A stretch of DNA of 64,000 bases from positions 1,488,001-1,552,000 of the forward strand of contig NC_087096.1 in assembly GCF_963855985.1 (NCBI RefSeq). Reading direction: 5' to 3'. Every line of letters starts with the position of its first letter. Position 1 is the first letter of the stretch. Of this stretch, positions 20,006 through 31,100 are shown in pieces. This DNA comes from Ostrinia nubilalis. Its lineage: Eukaryota > Arthropoda > Insecta > Lepidoptera > Crambidae. The notes below the pieces were generated by a model. The model searched no databases. It was not told the origin of the DNA and saw only the letters and a program-made list of their open reading frames with translations. Position numbers and translations under genes: made by a program.

Positions 20006-21000
20006 TTGAACAATGTGTTATTTGAAATAGTAAATTCGTAATAATTTATTTTCTATAGATAATACTTTCCACACTATTAATTTAAAAATGTTTGTTAGTA
20101 ACAATCAGACCAGTGTTAGCATTAAATAAATTAGTAACTTTATGTTTATATATTTATTTTCTAGACATAAGTAAACATCTTGGTAAATAAAAGTACAATG
20201 TTTATACATATATCGTCTTTTATTGTCAATATCAACGAGTGTATAATATAGGTAACATAATAACATGCATAGTGTATCTAAAGATAACACATTTATATTA
20301 ATAAAACATAGGGTTTAATATGGTAGGTATAATAATATGCATTCTTCATAACTAATTATTCCTAATATATGGCACAATGTACGATATTCGTTAAACTTAA
20401 AATGACACAATGTTCATTCCTAGAATAAATTCCATTGCATTTTGAGCATTATTAGCTTATAATTATGACATGGATAAAAAGTGGTCCCTAAAGAATTTGC
20501 TACACGGAAACACCCATCATATTAGGCTATTTTTTTGTTGCAAAAGAGCACCAATTCCAATTACATAAGAGTCACAGCGTTTAGCTTGATGTACTGTAGC
20601 CCATATACTAAATATAGTAAACAAGTACACTGTACATACTAGTACAGTACTTAATCATGCAACATTCACAGAAGTAAATAAAGTGTAAAAAAAACATTAA
20701 AAATATAATCTAATTGGCAGTTGTAGAATACTATCTTCCGATATTTTAAAACCTATATAGCGGAAGGTTGACTTGATCGTATCACGCAAACGCGTATAAT
20801 ATGTATGTATACTATACTAAATATCTAAGTCATGAAACATTAATTTCATTCAAATTCTATTCACATCAACAACATAGATTTATTCGTTTACAAGATATAA
20901 AGGATTTTGTACATTAATAGGTGTCATTCGAGGGGTTGTGACATTTTAAGGGGCCGCTGCATTCCCGAGCTTCAGCTATGTCAAATAAAGTGGCACTGCG
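20006..21000. other. AT-rich intergenic DNA
   Basis: No coding signal or clear repeat seen on either strand. Confidence 0.4.
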
Positions 21001-21001
21001 A

Positions 21002-21403
21002 AAGATTTGTGACACTGGATGCGTTTTGTGATCAGGTCAAAGTGATCGCAGCCCGCATCATGTACAGTCGCCGTCAGATACCTATATTGGAGCAGACAAA
21101 GTGACCAAATACTTCTGAACAGTTTAAAATGTCAATAAGTTCCATACATTACAAGTTATGTCAAGTTTTGTCTGCTCCGATATATCCGATGGCAACTGTA
21201 CGTAACTTTGTCCGTCTCTATACATTTCGTAAATACGATCTAACCGTGCGGGCACGAGTAAAGAACGCAAACCGCACCACTAACAGATTGTTTTGCCCGG
21301 ACCGCCGACCGATTACACTCGCACTGATAATGTTCATACTTGTTGCGGGCTGCGTTCACTTTGACCTGACCGAAGAACGCATCCAATGTAACAAATCCTT
21401 ACA
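21002..21403. mobile_element. MITE nested within a MITE
   Basis: The outer inverted repeat pairs 21002-21064 (catccagtg/cactggatgcg, caggtcaaagtgatcgcagc) with 21341-21403. Inside it an inner inverted repeat pairs gtacagtcgccgtcagata (from 21062) with the complement ending near 21203. Neither codes for protein. Confidence 0.65.
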
Positions 21404-21436
21404 TGCAGAATACAAAGATGGGTAAAGAAAGGTTTA

Positions 21437-21556
21437 TGCCCGTTTTCACCATCAATCCCTAATTTTTAAGTGACCCCTTTAATTGAAAACAACATTCCTG
21501 TTGTGTGTTACTATAGGGGTCACTTAAAAATTAGGGATTGATGGTGAAAACGGGCA
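21437..21556. mobile_element. Harbinger-like MITE, copy B (120 bp)
   Basis: Near-perfect inverted ends (tgcccgttttcaccatcaat and complement; cctaatttttaagtgacccc) flanked by TTA at 21434-21436 and 21557-21559. It is better preserved than copy A at 7070. Confidence 0.8.
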
Positions 21557-21569
21557 TTAGATTAGCAAT

Positions 21570-21690
21570 AAAATTTGCAGTTGACTTCCGCAAGCTGTCA
21601 CCACCACTGTGTAAATCTTGCAGAAGTTTGCTTGCCACAGCTATTTACACAGTGGTAAACAGCTTAAAGAAGTCAACTTCTGCAAGTTAT
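21570..21690. mobile_element. Short inverted-repeat element
   Basis: tttgcagttgacttccgcaa / ttgtgtaaat pairs with its complement near 21630-21685 (gaagtcaacttctgcaa). MITE-like. It lies between two other MITEs. Confidence 0.5.
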
Positions 21691-21697
21691 ATCGCTA

Positions 21698-21907
21698 AAG
21701 CCTGGTCCGTAAGCACATAGAATTTTGTCCAATGACCCCAAGCTACCCATCCTTATCGCTCGCGCGTAATTATGTTGCTGTCGCGACTGTGCAACTGGCA
21801 CCCGCAGTGAGTGTGCGAGCGCGACAGCAACATAATTACGCGCGAGCGATAAGGATGGGTAGCTTGGGGTCATTGGACAAAATTCTACGTGCTCACGGAC
21901 CAGGCTT
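21698..21907. mobile_element. 210-bp MITE family, copy 3
   Basis: A full-length palindromic copy with TA on both sides (21696-21697, 21908-21909). Its right end supplies the last AA of an AATAAA on the minus strand, 27 nt after the threonine aldolase stop. Confidence 0.85.
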
Positions 21908-21911
21908 TATT
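21906..21911 (-). promoter_or_regulatory. AATAAA poly(A) signal of threonine aldolase
   Basis: The hexamer is composed of two host bases, the TA target site and two MITE bases. It is the first AATAAA downstream of the stop codon at 21939. Cleavage would then fall inside the MITE. Confidence 0.6.
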
Positions 21912-21938
21912 CTAAACCCCGCTTTAGATCAGGTTATG

Positions 21939-24900
21939 TTACTTGCTGGCGTCCATCTCCCTGAACACGTAGTTGATCTTCATGATGGCGAGCCACAGCG
22001 CCTCGTCGCCGATGTCGTGGTGCAGCGTGAGGCGGATGGTCTTGCTGTTGAATGAGATGCCTTTTACGATCACGCCCTCGTCGTCCGGTGTTTTGCAGTC
22101 GCCCTGCAATAAGGAAAAGATCAGATGTTTTCGTTGTAGTGACCACAGTAGATCAAGCTAAGCATTGTGGCATCTTATGCAGTAGTAAGTGCTATTTTTC
22201 TTAACAAAAAAGTCTGATGTAGAGCAACGGGAATATAATGGACGCAACATTCTACGCTAAACATCAAGTTGTCATATTTTGTTTGAACATAGTTTTACAT
22301 GCGATAAGATTTTTAGAAAGTGTTACCGACTCAAGCACCAAATACATATCACATCGCCTTGGGATTTAGTTTTTTATGTCGCGGTCGAGCTTCTTGACTC
22401 ATCCAAATAAAATTAATGAGTTATCAATTTAGTGCTCTAGGAGCTCTTTTGACAGCGTCACACATACCTGCGTCTCAGCCAGGCAGACCTGCTCCAACCT
22501 CTGTAGAACCGCGTCTGACGTGAGAGGACTTTCAGGTGGTATGCGCACGAGTACGATGTTGGAGTGCTGGCTATCTGGGTCCACGGAGAACGACTTCAGG
22601 AACATGCCTTGGATCGCTGGGGAGAAGAGAATATTTTTAAATACTGAGGCATTTCTTTTTATTTTTGATCCTGATGGTTAAAGCAAGATACTTCGATGAG
22701 TAACATTTCGGTTGTAAAGTAATCTCGAGAACTTTTCTAATGTTTTCTACTAAACACAATAGAAAAGTTCTTGAATGGGAACCACCTCTCGGAAGATGTA
22801 CTGTAGGCAGGCCTCCCAGTCATTGGACCGACGCGACGATCTGGTAAAGGTCGGCGGCGCAGCTGGGGAAGGCCTTTATCAAGGACGTCATTTTTTTGAG
22901 ACTTAAAAGACAAATTCCAGTTCTTGAAAAGCTCATAAAAAGCTCTAACTAAAGATTCAACTCTTTTAGTAACTTCAACCAGTCTAATTATAATCTACTC
23001 GAGATGTGTGAAGAAAAATAAATTAAATGGATCAATACTCACTTTTAGCCAGTATCTGCGCGCGCTTATGGTCGAGCGCTAGCTTGGGCACGATTTCATC
23101 CAACGCCACAAGCGCAGGCGCCGCCAGAACTCCTGCCTGCCGCATGCCGCCACCTAGCATCTTGCGCACGCGTCGCGCCCTGACGGAAACATAAAATTAT
23201 CAAACCTGGTAGAATGGAGCTGAAGCGATAGAACTCAATGCTTCGACAGATTTAGTATGGCCAATACGTATAATAAATAACTAAAGCCCGGTCTGTGAGC
23301 ACGTAGAATTTTGTCGAATGACCCCAAGCTACCCATCCTTATCGCTCGCGCGTAATTATATTACTGTCGCGACTGTGCGACGGGCGCCCGCAGTGAGTGT
23401 GCGAGCGCGACAGCAACATAATTACGCGCGAGCGATAAGGATGGGTAGCTTGGGGTCATTGGACAAAATTCTACGTGCTCACAGACCAGACTATACAAAG
23501 ACACAAGAATCTACCGACACAATTACAGAAGCTATAGGAGAACATTCTATGGTGCTCCCTCACCAGGAGCGTTCACGTGAATGTAACATTATAGATTCGA
23601 CTTTCAGCATCACATTACATTCAATTCGGCTTTCCTCCCTCACAGATGTAATGGTCCCGGTGAACGAGCACCTATGTAGTTATTCGACATTTTCCTATTA
23701 AATCAAACCACATAGAAGCAAAAGAATTGAAATGCGTAGCGAGGCGAGTCATTCACAGACTGATGAAAGTCTCTCTATTTACGTGCACATTTTAAGCTTG
23801 ATTTTAAGCAAGTCTAAGGCCGGCACACGGCACAATGTCATTCTAAACAGCGTACCTAAGGCCCGGTTTCCACCAAAGCGAAGCGGAGCAGAGAAGTGTT
23901 TTGAATAACCAATCAGATTTCATTATTCCCACTTCCCTTCACCGCTTCGCGCTGCGCTGCCGCCGCTGTTACAATCCTATAGAAAAAGACAGCTCGACAC
24001 TTCACCGCTCCGCTTCGCTGGACATCGGGCATAAAAAAGTACAGTATATAGTCTTTTTAAAAAAAAACTCACTGCTCAATGAAGTGATAAGAGCCGACCA
24101 GCGCAGATCCTACAGGCGCCGACAGCCCCTTGCTAAAGCAAATGGAGATACTGTCGCAGTCGCGCGCCACCCGAGGTGGAGACTCCTTCAAGTACTCGCA
24201 GGCGTTGAAAAGTCGAGCTCCGTCCATGTGGATGGGGAGCGAGTGCTTCTTGCATACCACGGCCAGCTCGTCTACCCATTTCAGGGGTAGTGCCTGTGTT
24301 AAAAGATATAGGATCCTGATCAGAAATCAGTGTTGTTATTCAACTTGTTTATTTTATTTTATTGAGTTTTTCTTGCTGGAAGACGTAGCGTGGGCAGGCC
24401 TCCCACTAGGTGGACCGACGATCTGGTGAAGGTCGCGGGAGGCACCTGGATGCAAGCGGCGCAGGACCGGTCTTTGTGGAAGTCCTTGGGGGAGGCCTTT
24501 GTCCAGCAGTGGACGTCTTTCGGCTGAAACGAACGAACGAACGAACGAGTTTTTCTATTTGGGGGATAGTGTTGACCAAGGAGAGCAATTAGCTCTCTTC
24601 AGCACTTCATCAAGCAGCAAACCTGCTAATCCTTAAAATCGGTTTAATGTTTTTGCAAATAAATGTCTTTGTCTTTGTGCTGTTTGACCTGGTTACCTAT
24701 GGATTTGGTCCTTCGAGCCGGATTTTAGGGATTTGGTCCTTCGAGCCGGATTTAATCCTATGGAATCATCCCCATACCTTTCCGCCGCACACGTTGTGCG
24801 TGTTCTCAATGCAGACAAGCGCTGTAAGCGGCTCGTGGATGTCTGAACCGCGCACGCGCGCTTCCAGCGCTGATAGCGAAAAAGTGCCGTCTGGCTGGTT

Positions 24901-26399
24901 TGGCAGCGTCGACAGCATCACACCGCCCAGGTGAGATGCGCCACCTTAACGGGGTAGGCAAAAACATTAAATCATTTTAGAGTTTAAAGGACTGTTTCTG
25001 GGCAGTAAATAAGCCATGCTGAAGAAAAGAAGTTGACTACACTCCCGAAACTGGCCAGAAAGGTTAAGAAGGTCTGATGAAAGCATATTTGTTGCTTTAT
25101 ACAGCACCCAACAGGAAGATTTTCATAGTATTACAACATTTAAGTGAAGATAGTATGATGTATTCTTTTAACATTGTACATATTTTTATCTTGAAGAGAT
25201 AATATTTATTTGTACAGAACAAAAATATGTATGTTACGGTCAAAGTGATAAATGTGAAAATTATGAATAATCGCCGGTTATTATGAATAATTACCGCATG
25301 ATTTGGTAAATGTGATTAATATGAGGTCATTTATGTGTGTATAAAACTAAATAGGCGGCTTAGGGGTGGCCCAAGGGCCACCCCCGCCGCACCTTAACCT
25401 ATTTTTCACTTTAAATCAAAACATTATGTTATAGGCATCATGGAAAAGTAATAATATGCAAAAAACATTCCAAACTTATTATGCCAAATTATATTAATAT
25501 ATGATATCAAAACGTTCAAAAGTTTGGCTGTACAGGAGCATGTACACAAGATGTTGTTCTCTTTTATGAAATTTGTTAGTACTAAGGTTGAATTATTAAA
25601 TAATCACTGTTAAATGTGATTAATTTATCACTTTTACCGCGACTGTCGGTAATTATTCATAATAACCGGTTATTATTAATAATTTTCAATTTATCACATT
25701 AACCGTAACATGTATATGAAAACTGGATACCTACTCTATTCTTTGATAAAATAAAATAATTTATTCCTTGCCTTGTTCATACTTGAAGATGTGTGTTAGA
25801 TCTCCCACTACAGCCTCAGATCCTCTCTTATTGCAGTGCACCATAACTGAAATATAAAACATGGTGATAGTCTTACTTTATGCTGGATTTATGTGTATTT
25901 CAGAAGTTCCTAAGACTACTTTTAGTGAATGAAGAGGTATTTGAAAAAGAATTAGAAAATAGATTGCACGGACAGTTGTTGTTTCACTCAAAGACATCAT
26001 CAAGGATTTCCTCAATGACTGATCCTGTGCCGCTGGCATCTTTCTGTCTCTTCCCTAGATCACTGGTCACCGAATGGGAGGCCTGCCAGTCCTGCCACAC
26101 CAATTCATTAGACGCAATGACCATCAGATCTATGAGCAGCATGATACTCTACAAATATAAACTTGAAAGTTTTCATAATTTTTATTGTACTCACTGGCTA
26201 TGAGGTTGGACATAGTCCCAGAGGGAACGAACAGCGCGGCCTGCTTGCCCAGCATATTTGCGATCTTGCTCTCCAAAGCATTCACTGTAGGATCTTCCCC
26301 GAAGACGTCATCACCTAGGGCCGAGTTTGCCATGGCGTGCTTCATGGCCTTAGTGGGCTTTGTCACGGTGTCCGACCGGAGATCCACAATGTATGCCAT
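21939..26399 (-). CDS. Low-specificity L-threonine aldolase, seven exons, complete
   Basis: A PLP enzyme of fold type I that cleaves L-threonine or L-allo-threonine to glycine and acetaldehyde; expected to be a soluble tetramer. Exons in transcript order: 26399-26195, 25846-25772, 24944-24778, 24293-24073, 23179-23043, 22616-22468, 22103-21939. All phases agree and the total is 372 residues plus TAA, the normal family length. Motifs: [11 protein letters not shown] (6-16), [57 protein letters not shown] with PLP-contacting Asp173, [16 protein letters not shown] with the Schiff-base Lys204, and [20 protein letters not shown]. Intron 2 has a GC donor (caag|gcaagg), then tttt...ttaag acceptor; the other introns are GT-AG. 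It lies head-to-head with the myosin gene. Confidence 0.93.
22791..22905 (+). mobile_element. LINE 3'-end scrap
   Basis: taggcaggcctcccagtcattggaccgacg and ctggtaaaggtc resemble the 24366 fragment. It lies in a threonine aldolase intron. Confidence 0.55.
23284..23493. mobile_element. 210-bp MITE family, copy 4
   Basis: A full-length palindromic copy, TA-flanked (23282-23283; right end mutated CTA|TA). It lies in the threonine aldolase intron between the exons at 24073 and 23179. Confidence 0.8.
23863..24030. mobile_element. Inverted-repeat element
   Basis: cccggtttccaccaaagcga...agcggagc is mirrored by ctccgcttcgctggacatcggg. MITE-like, 43 bp downstream of the exon ending at 24073. Confidence 0.55.
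24366..24552 (+). mobile_element. RTE-like LINE 3' end with CGAA tail
   Basis: The frame resembles [20 protein letters not shown] (gtgggcaggcctcccactag...) and ends ggctgaaacgaacgaacgaa. It lies in a threonine aldolase intron. Confidence 0.7.
25232..25710. mobile_element. 479-bp MITE with TGTTACGG inverted ends
   Basis: tgttacggtcaaagtgataa at the left pairs with the complement of ttatcacattaaccgtaaca at the right. The arms continue with ataataaccggttatt. The likely duplication is a 4-bp tgta. It ends 62 bp from the GC donor of threonine aldolase intron 2. Confidence 0.7.
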
Positions 26400-27834
26400 G
26401 ATGATGAGGTTATAACAGCTTCACTTGGATAAGAGACCGCTCCACCGATAACTTGCTTGATAATAATCCGAGTAGGCGCTGTAAGTGGCAACGTGATTGA
26501 CTATAGTATCTTAATACAGATCATCTAAACACGAATGATGAAATACGATAACAACAGCAGATAAATTACGAAAACCTTGAACTGCGAAGTGATAGGTTAA
26601 ACTTTTATCTTCAACAATAGTGGGCAGGATAAACTTACAGGACAACTAACAGGATGTAATTAGCTCTGTTGCTATTGATATTATTGCGTTATTGATAGCA
26701 CTTCTATACAAATAATTGCTTTGTTGATAAATTAATTAAATAACCCAGCGAACATTTAAAAACTTATAACTGGATCTCATAATAAATCTTATCTTCAAAG
26801 ACAATAAGGTTTAAAATTCTATGTATTGAACACAAGTTAAGATATTAATAAATGTCAAATATTTTGACATTGACAGATACGATGATTAAAAAAAACTGAA
26901 AAAGTCAACATGGAGATATCATCTGTTGAATAATACAAGTTATAGTGACCATGACCATAATATTAACCGATTAAAATAACTCCTTCTGGCGCAGTCGGGT
27001 AAAAACACAAAAGCGCGTGGTAACATAAAGTTAATTATACTGGTGGGAATCGAACTCACGCACGACACTTCAGCTTGCCGGGGTGACTGCTCCTCTGAAA
27101 GCTGAATAGATTTTATACTTCTCCCATCTCCACTATCAATACTCTACTCGAATTATTAACAAATAGTGAATGGCTATTGTATCGTGTAAAACGGAACGCA
27201 ATTAATATGATTGGTTTCCATTTACCACGTTGCTTACATTTGTGACAGCTGTCTACTAATTCAATGTCTACCATTGGCCAGAAATTTCCCAAGTTTGTTC
27301 ATTCAGGTTTTTAGCCAATAGCGCATAGTAATTCGTAACCGCCAATGCCAAGAAATCGTAAATGAGAACAAACTGTATCGACAAGTTATTAGTTTCGGCA
27401 GACGTTGTGTCCTTATTTTAGCTTTTTTCCATTGTAAAAGCATTAATTTCTTCTAATACTTCTTAGTAATTAAGTTTAGTGCATGTACATTATTTAATTA
27501 ATGAAAGTACTTAGCACCTGTATTGATTTAACCACAAAAGTTGATACGAAATTCGGCTAAACTCAACGCAAATTCGGGCGTCGACCGGTCCATCCCTCCT
27601 ACCCGTAATAACCGTTGCCGTTCTGTCAGTCAGTCGCAATCGTCATTTTGTACGTATCATCGCCGTGCGCGGTCACGGGTAACGCGGACAGAGGAACATC
27701 GAGGCGAGGTGATATTGTAAAGGATCTCGAGTGTTGTGAGGTGCAGTGTCGGTCGTCGCGACCGTTTAATGTGGTATCCAGTGCCGGTTTTAGGTTATCG
27801 GTTGTCGGGCCGCGCGGCGTGATTGGGCGGCACG
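26400..27834. other. Shared upstream region of threonine aldolase and myosin
   Basis: A divergent interval. The left part (26400-26980) is AT-rich. A SINE-like piece lies at 26985-27110. From 27560 the sequence becomes GC/CpG-rich, with an initiator-like tctgtcagtcagtcg near 27621, fitting a 5' UTR of the myosin transcript. Transcription start is inferred only. Confidence 0.45.
26985..27110 (-). mobile_element. tRNA-related SINE fragment
   Basis: On the minus strand it carries a pol III B box (gtgagttcgattcccacca) and ends in a region rich in A. It does not fold as a complete tRNA, so I treat it as SINE-derived. Confidence 0.4.
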
Positions 27835-28179
27835 ATGGTGGACATGGATAGGAACGATCCGGAACTCCGGTACCTGTCGGTCGATCGGAACAGTTTCAAT
27901 GACCCCGCGACTCAGGCGGAATGGACCCAGAAGCGGTTGGTGTGGGTGCCCCACGAGACCCAGGGCTTCGTGGCGGCCGGGATCAAAGGGGAGCGAGGGG
28001 ACGAGGTGGAGGTGGAGATCGCGGAGTCCGGGAAGAGGATGCTGGTCCCCATAGACGACATCCAGAAGATGAACCCCCCGAAGTTTGATAAAGTGGAGGA
28101 CATGGCCGAGCTCACCTGCCTGAACGAAGCCTCGGTGCTGCACAATATCAAGGACAGATACTACTCTGGACTCATTTAT
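27835..28179 (+). CDS. zip: Nonmuscle myosin II heavy chain, first coding exon
   Basis: Heavy chain of the actin-based contractile motor for cytokinesis and epithelial movements. The exon encodes 115 residues, phase 0, then donor tat|gtaagt. [19 protein letters not shown] opens it, then [20 protein letters not shown] begins the SH3-like N-terminal domain (about 30-80), and [20 protein letters not shown] plus [19 protein letters not shown] ends at the start of the motor domain. This matches Drosophila zipper closely and differs from muscle Mhc. The P-loop and the remaining ~1,850 residues lie in later exons that are not in this window. ATG 27835 was taken as the first Met of the family-like start; 27844 is a possible alternative. 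Confidence 0.9.
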
Positions 28180-31100
28180 GTAAGTACACACCTCTTGACT
28201 AAACTACCTATTACCAAAAATTTGCTAAAATTGTTTATCTAATAACACAACTCTAGTCGTTGCATATTTTCATTAGACCCCACCGAATGCTAATGGTTTT
28301 AAAAGCCAAGCTGTGCTTCGGCTAAGTAGGTAACCATTAAGCTTACGTGTTTCTAACGATATTTTTTAGTTGAGACTAGGAATGTGGGTGATGAGTCACA
28401 GCTAAACATGAAGTCATGAATAAGTAATTTTTTTGTTAACAGTCTATTGGCCCGCCTGTTCTGTTTGTCTAGGTGTTAAAATTGTTCATTTGCCACATTT
28501 ACTTTGTTATTTATTACAACCATTGCTTATGTTCAGATTTTCTGTTACTGACTAGTAATACAGTTCAATTCTTTCATGTTGATTTACATGACATTTCCTT
28601 ATTGGATACACAACAAATTACATAAAAGCTAGGTTACATTACAGTTACAAATTTTTCGATGTTTTTAGTTTATTTTTGCTTATGATACCACCCATCTAGT
28701 GCCTGTGTAACAAACAAGCGCTTTGTGAATCACCAACGAAGTTTTGAAAATGATTTCAAGTGAAACAAGTAAATTAGATAACATAGTGATCAACTTCCTT
28801 TTAAAAGTAATCCTTCCATAAATGAACAAAATTACTTATCGCTTAATAAACAATTGTTTGAAACGAGAATATCCACTAAAATAGCTTTTGATTCATAAGC
28901 ATTATCTATACCTGGCTTATCGGACAGATAAAAGTAATCTAACTTCAATAATATTATCTAACTTATCTCTGTTGAATGCAAAAAGAATTTGTCTGAACTG
29001 TGGTTAACAGTAAACCATTGATCATTGAAAGCCTTTGCTAAGTTGAAGATTAATAACCAAATAGTCATCTTCATAACATAACCCATGTTCAGTAAGAGGC
29101 AACTCTTGATGTCTGAATTTTGTCCGACAGGAATTTTAAAAAGGGTTGGAAGGTATATAATTTTTATAAAATGTGAAATAAAAACAGTTCAAATAAAATT
29201 AAACTGGAGTTTAAACATAAAACAAAATTACAATTTTAAAATTTATTTTACCCTGAAAAGATTGTACGCCTAGTAAGTAAGTCTTGCACTTAGTCCTTAC
29301 CTTTCAAAGAGTACACACCCAATTTATCGAGGCATATATGGCACAGAATGGCTGATTAATCTTTATGATACTGGCATGTGCGGCAAAATGTTACCTTTGC
29401 GGCAAACAATTAAATCATTTTCAACATCTCTTTTGTCTTATGATGGTAAATTATGATGTTCTTCTGAATGTTAATTGCTCCTTGACCTCTTTTGATTTAT
29501 AGTGGAAAGATAATGATGAATATTGCAACATTTAAATACTGAAATGTAATTTCAACACTGCAGTTGGAGTGCCAATTTGGTGTAAGATCATGTAACTGTA
29601 AGATTCCCTTTAAAGTTGCATAGCTGGTTTTCTTTTCCTTTACACTAAAGCCTTTCAAGCTCCCCTTGCCCTTGCTGTGTGTATGAGTCCTACTGGAGAA
29701 ATAATAATATTCCAATGTGCCTTTTTCCTCAAATTGTCCTAATTTCGTGTGTACCACGTTCTAGGTACTCCATCAACATAACCAATAGCTGGAATTAAAT
29801 CAACTTCTTTCCTTATGTACCGATGGTCGTCGGTCATCGGACTGACAACAGGGGTCGGACGATTCGGACATCACCCGCCGCCGACCGTACGTAATGAAAC
29901 CATCCGCAAGCCTTTGTTATTGCAATGAAAGGATTTCACGTGCCATTAACTTCGCAGCGCTGATTAATAGGTCACACCATTGCGTCGTGAGGGATATTGT
30001 CTGGTTTCGCAGTTAGTATTTGTAAAATAGATTTTCAAATTAAGATGCCTTGGATACCAAGTCAAAGTTACGATTCTTTGTCATAGAATTTTGTTCGTCG
30101 AGATTGGCGCAATTTTACGATTCTATACGCAGATTCTTCTTAATGTTCGTCTTCATCGAACTAACCACGATACGAAGTATTCGACGAAGATTCACTTCCG
30201 TTCTTTTCCGAGTTACTTGGCGAGGAGCATTCAGGTGTTTTCATTCAATTTGTAACTTTTTGTTACGCGGCGCTGACAGTATTTTATTTGGGGTAGGCTT
30301 ATACAGCTGAAAACCTAAGCATATTTTTACATTCGTTGTTGTTATCTTCTTTAAGGGGTTCCCCTAAATCGTGAGATAAATAGGAAGATGATAAAAGATA
30401 GAAGTACCTACTGTGATAAAATATTAAAAAATGTGCCTTCTTAAATATTAAAAAATGTATATACATACACCACCTATATGGTATTTTGTACACGGCAAAT
30501 ATTGATTTAGGTCCAACTTGACCGGTGATCTCGCTAAATATAACAACCGTGATCTCATCCAGGCCATGGTGCAGGCAGGCATTTTTCCTGTACTTTATTA
30601 TGGTATCATTAAATTCCATGAACTTCCCTCCCTACACGGCAATGACTCACGGGCAAACAATGAAGGCTTGAACGTAAAATCGACATCAGATTATCCTCCC
30701 GAATATTTGGTGTCACTCTAAAACAAAACCAGTTTTGAACTTGGCTCCGGAGAGAGCTTTGACGTTAATTCAATACCAAAACATATCGCTCTAGATTTTT
30801 TGTCGAATTTAATCCTGTTCTGCTGACGTCATCGCACAGTTAATAACGCAGCTGCTTTATCTCCAGACTGTTATGAATATTAATCGAAGAATTCTGCGGA
30901 GAAATGGCGAGCGAGTGCCGATCGTCGCGATTGTCAAATAATCTGGAACTCTGTGATGGATGTGGCATTATGTTATGAAGCCAAGACTTGCAAACAGTTC
31001 ACGAGCATCAACATGGGAGTGTTGACCTCAACCAGATTGGGAGGATTGTAGTTCGGCTAGCCGTTTACGGATTACTGACGTCGGCATACCAATCCGAGAC

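Noticed and set aside
26130..26194. Read-through of threonine aldolase exon 1 past 26195
   Set aside because: A clear donor and the conserved continuation in the next exon show it is intron.
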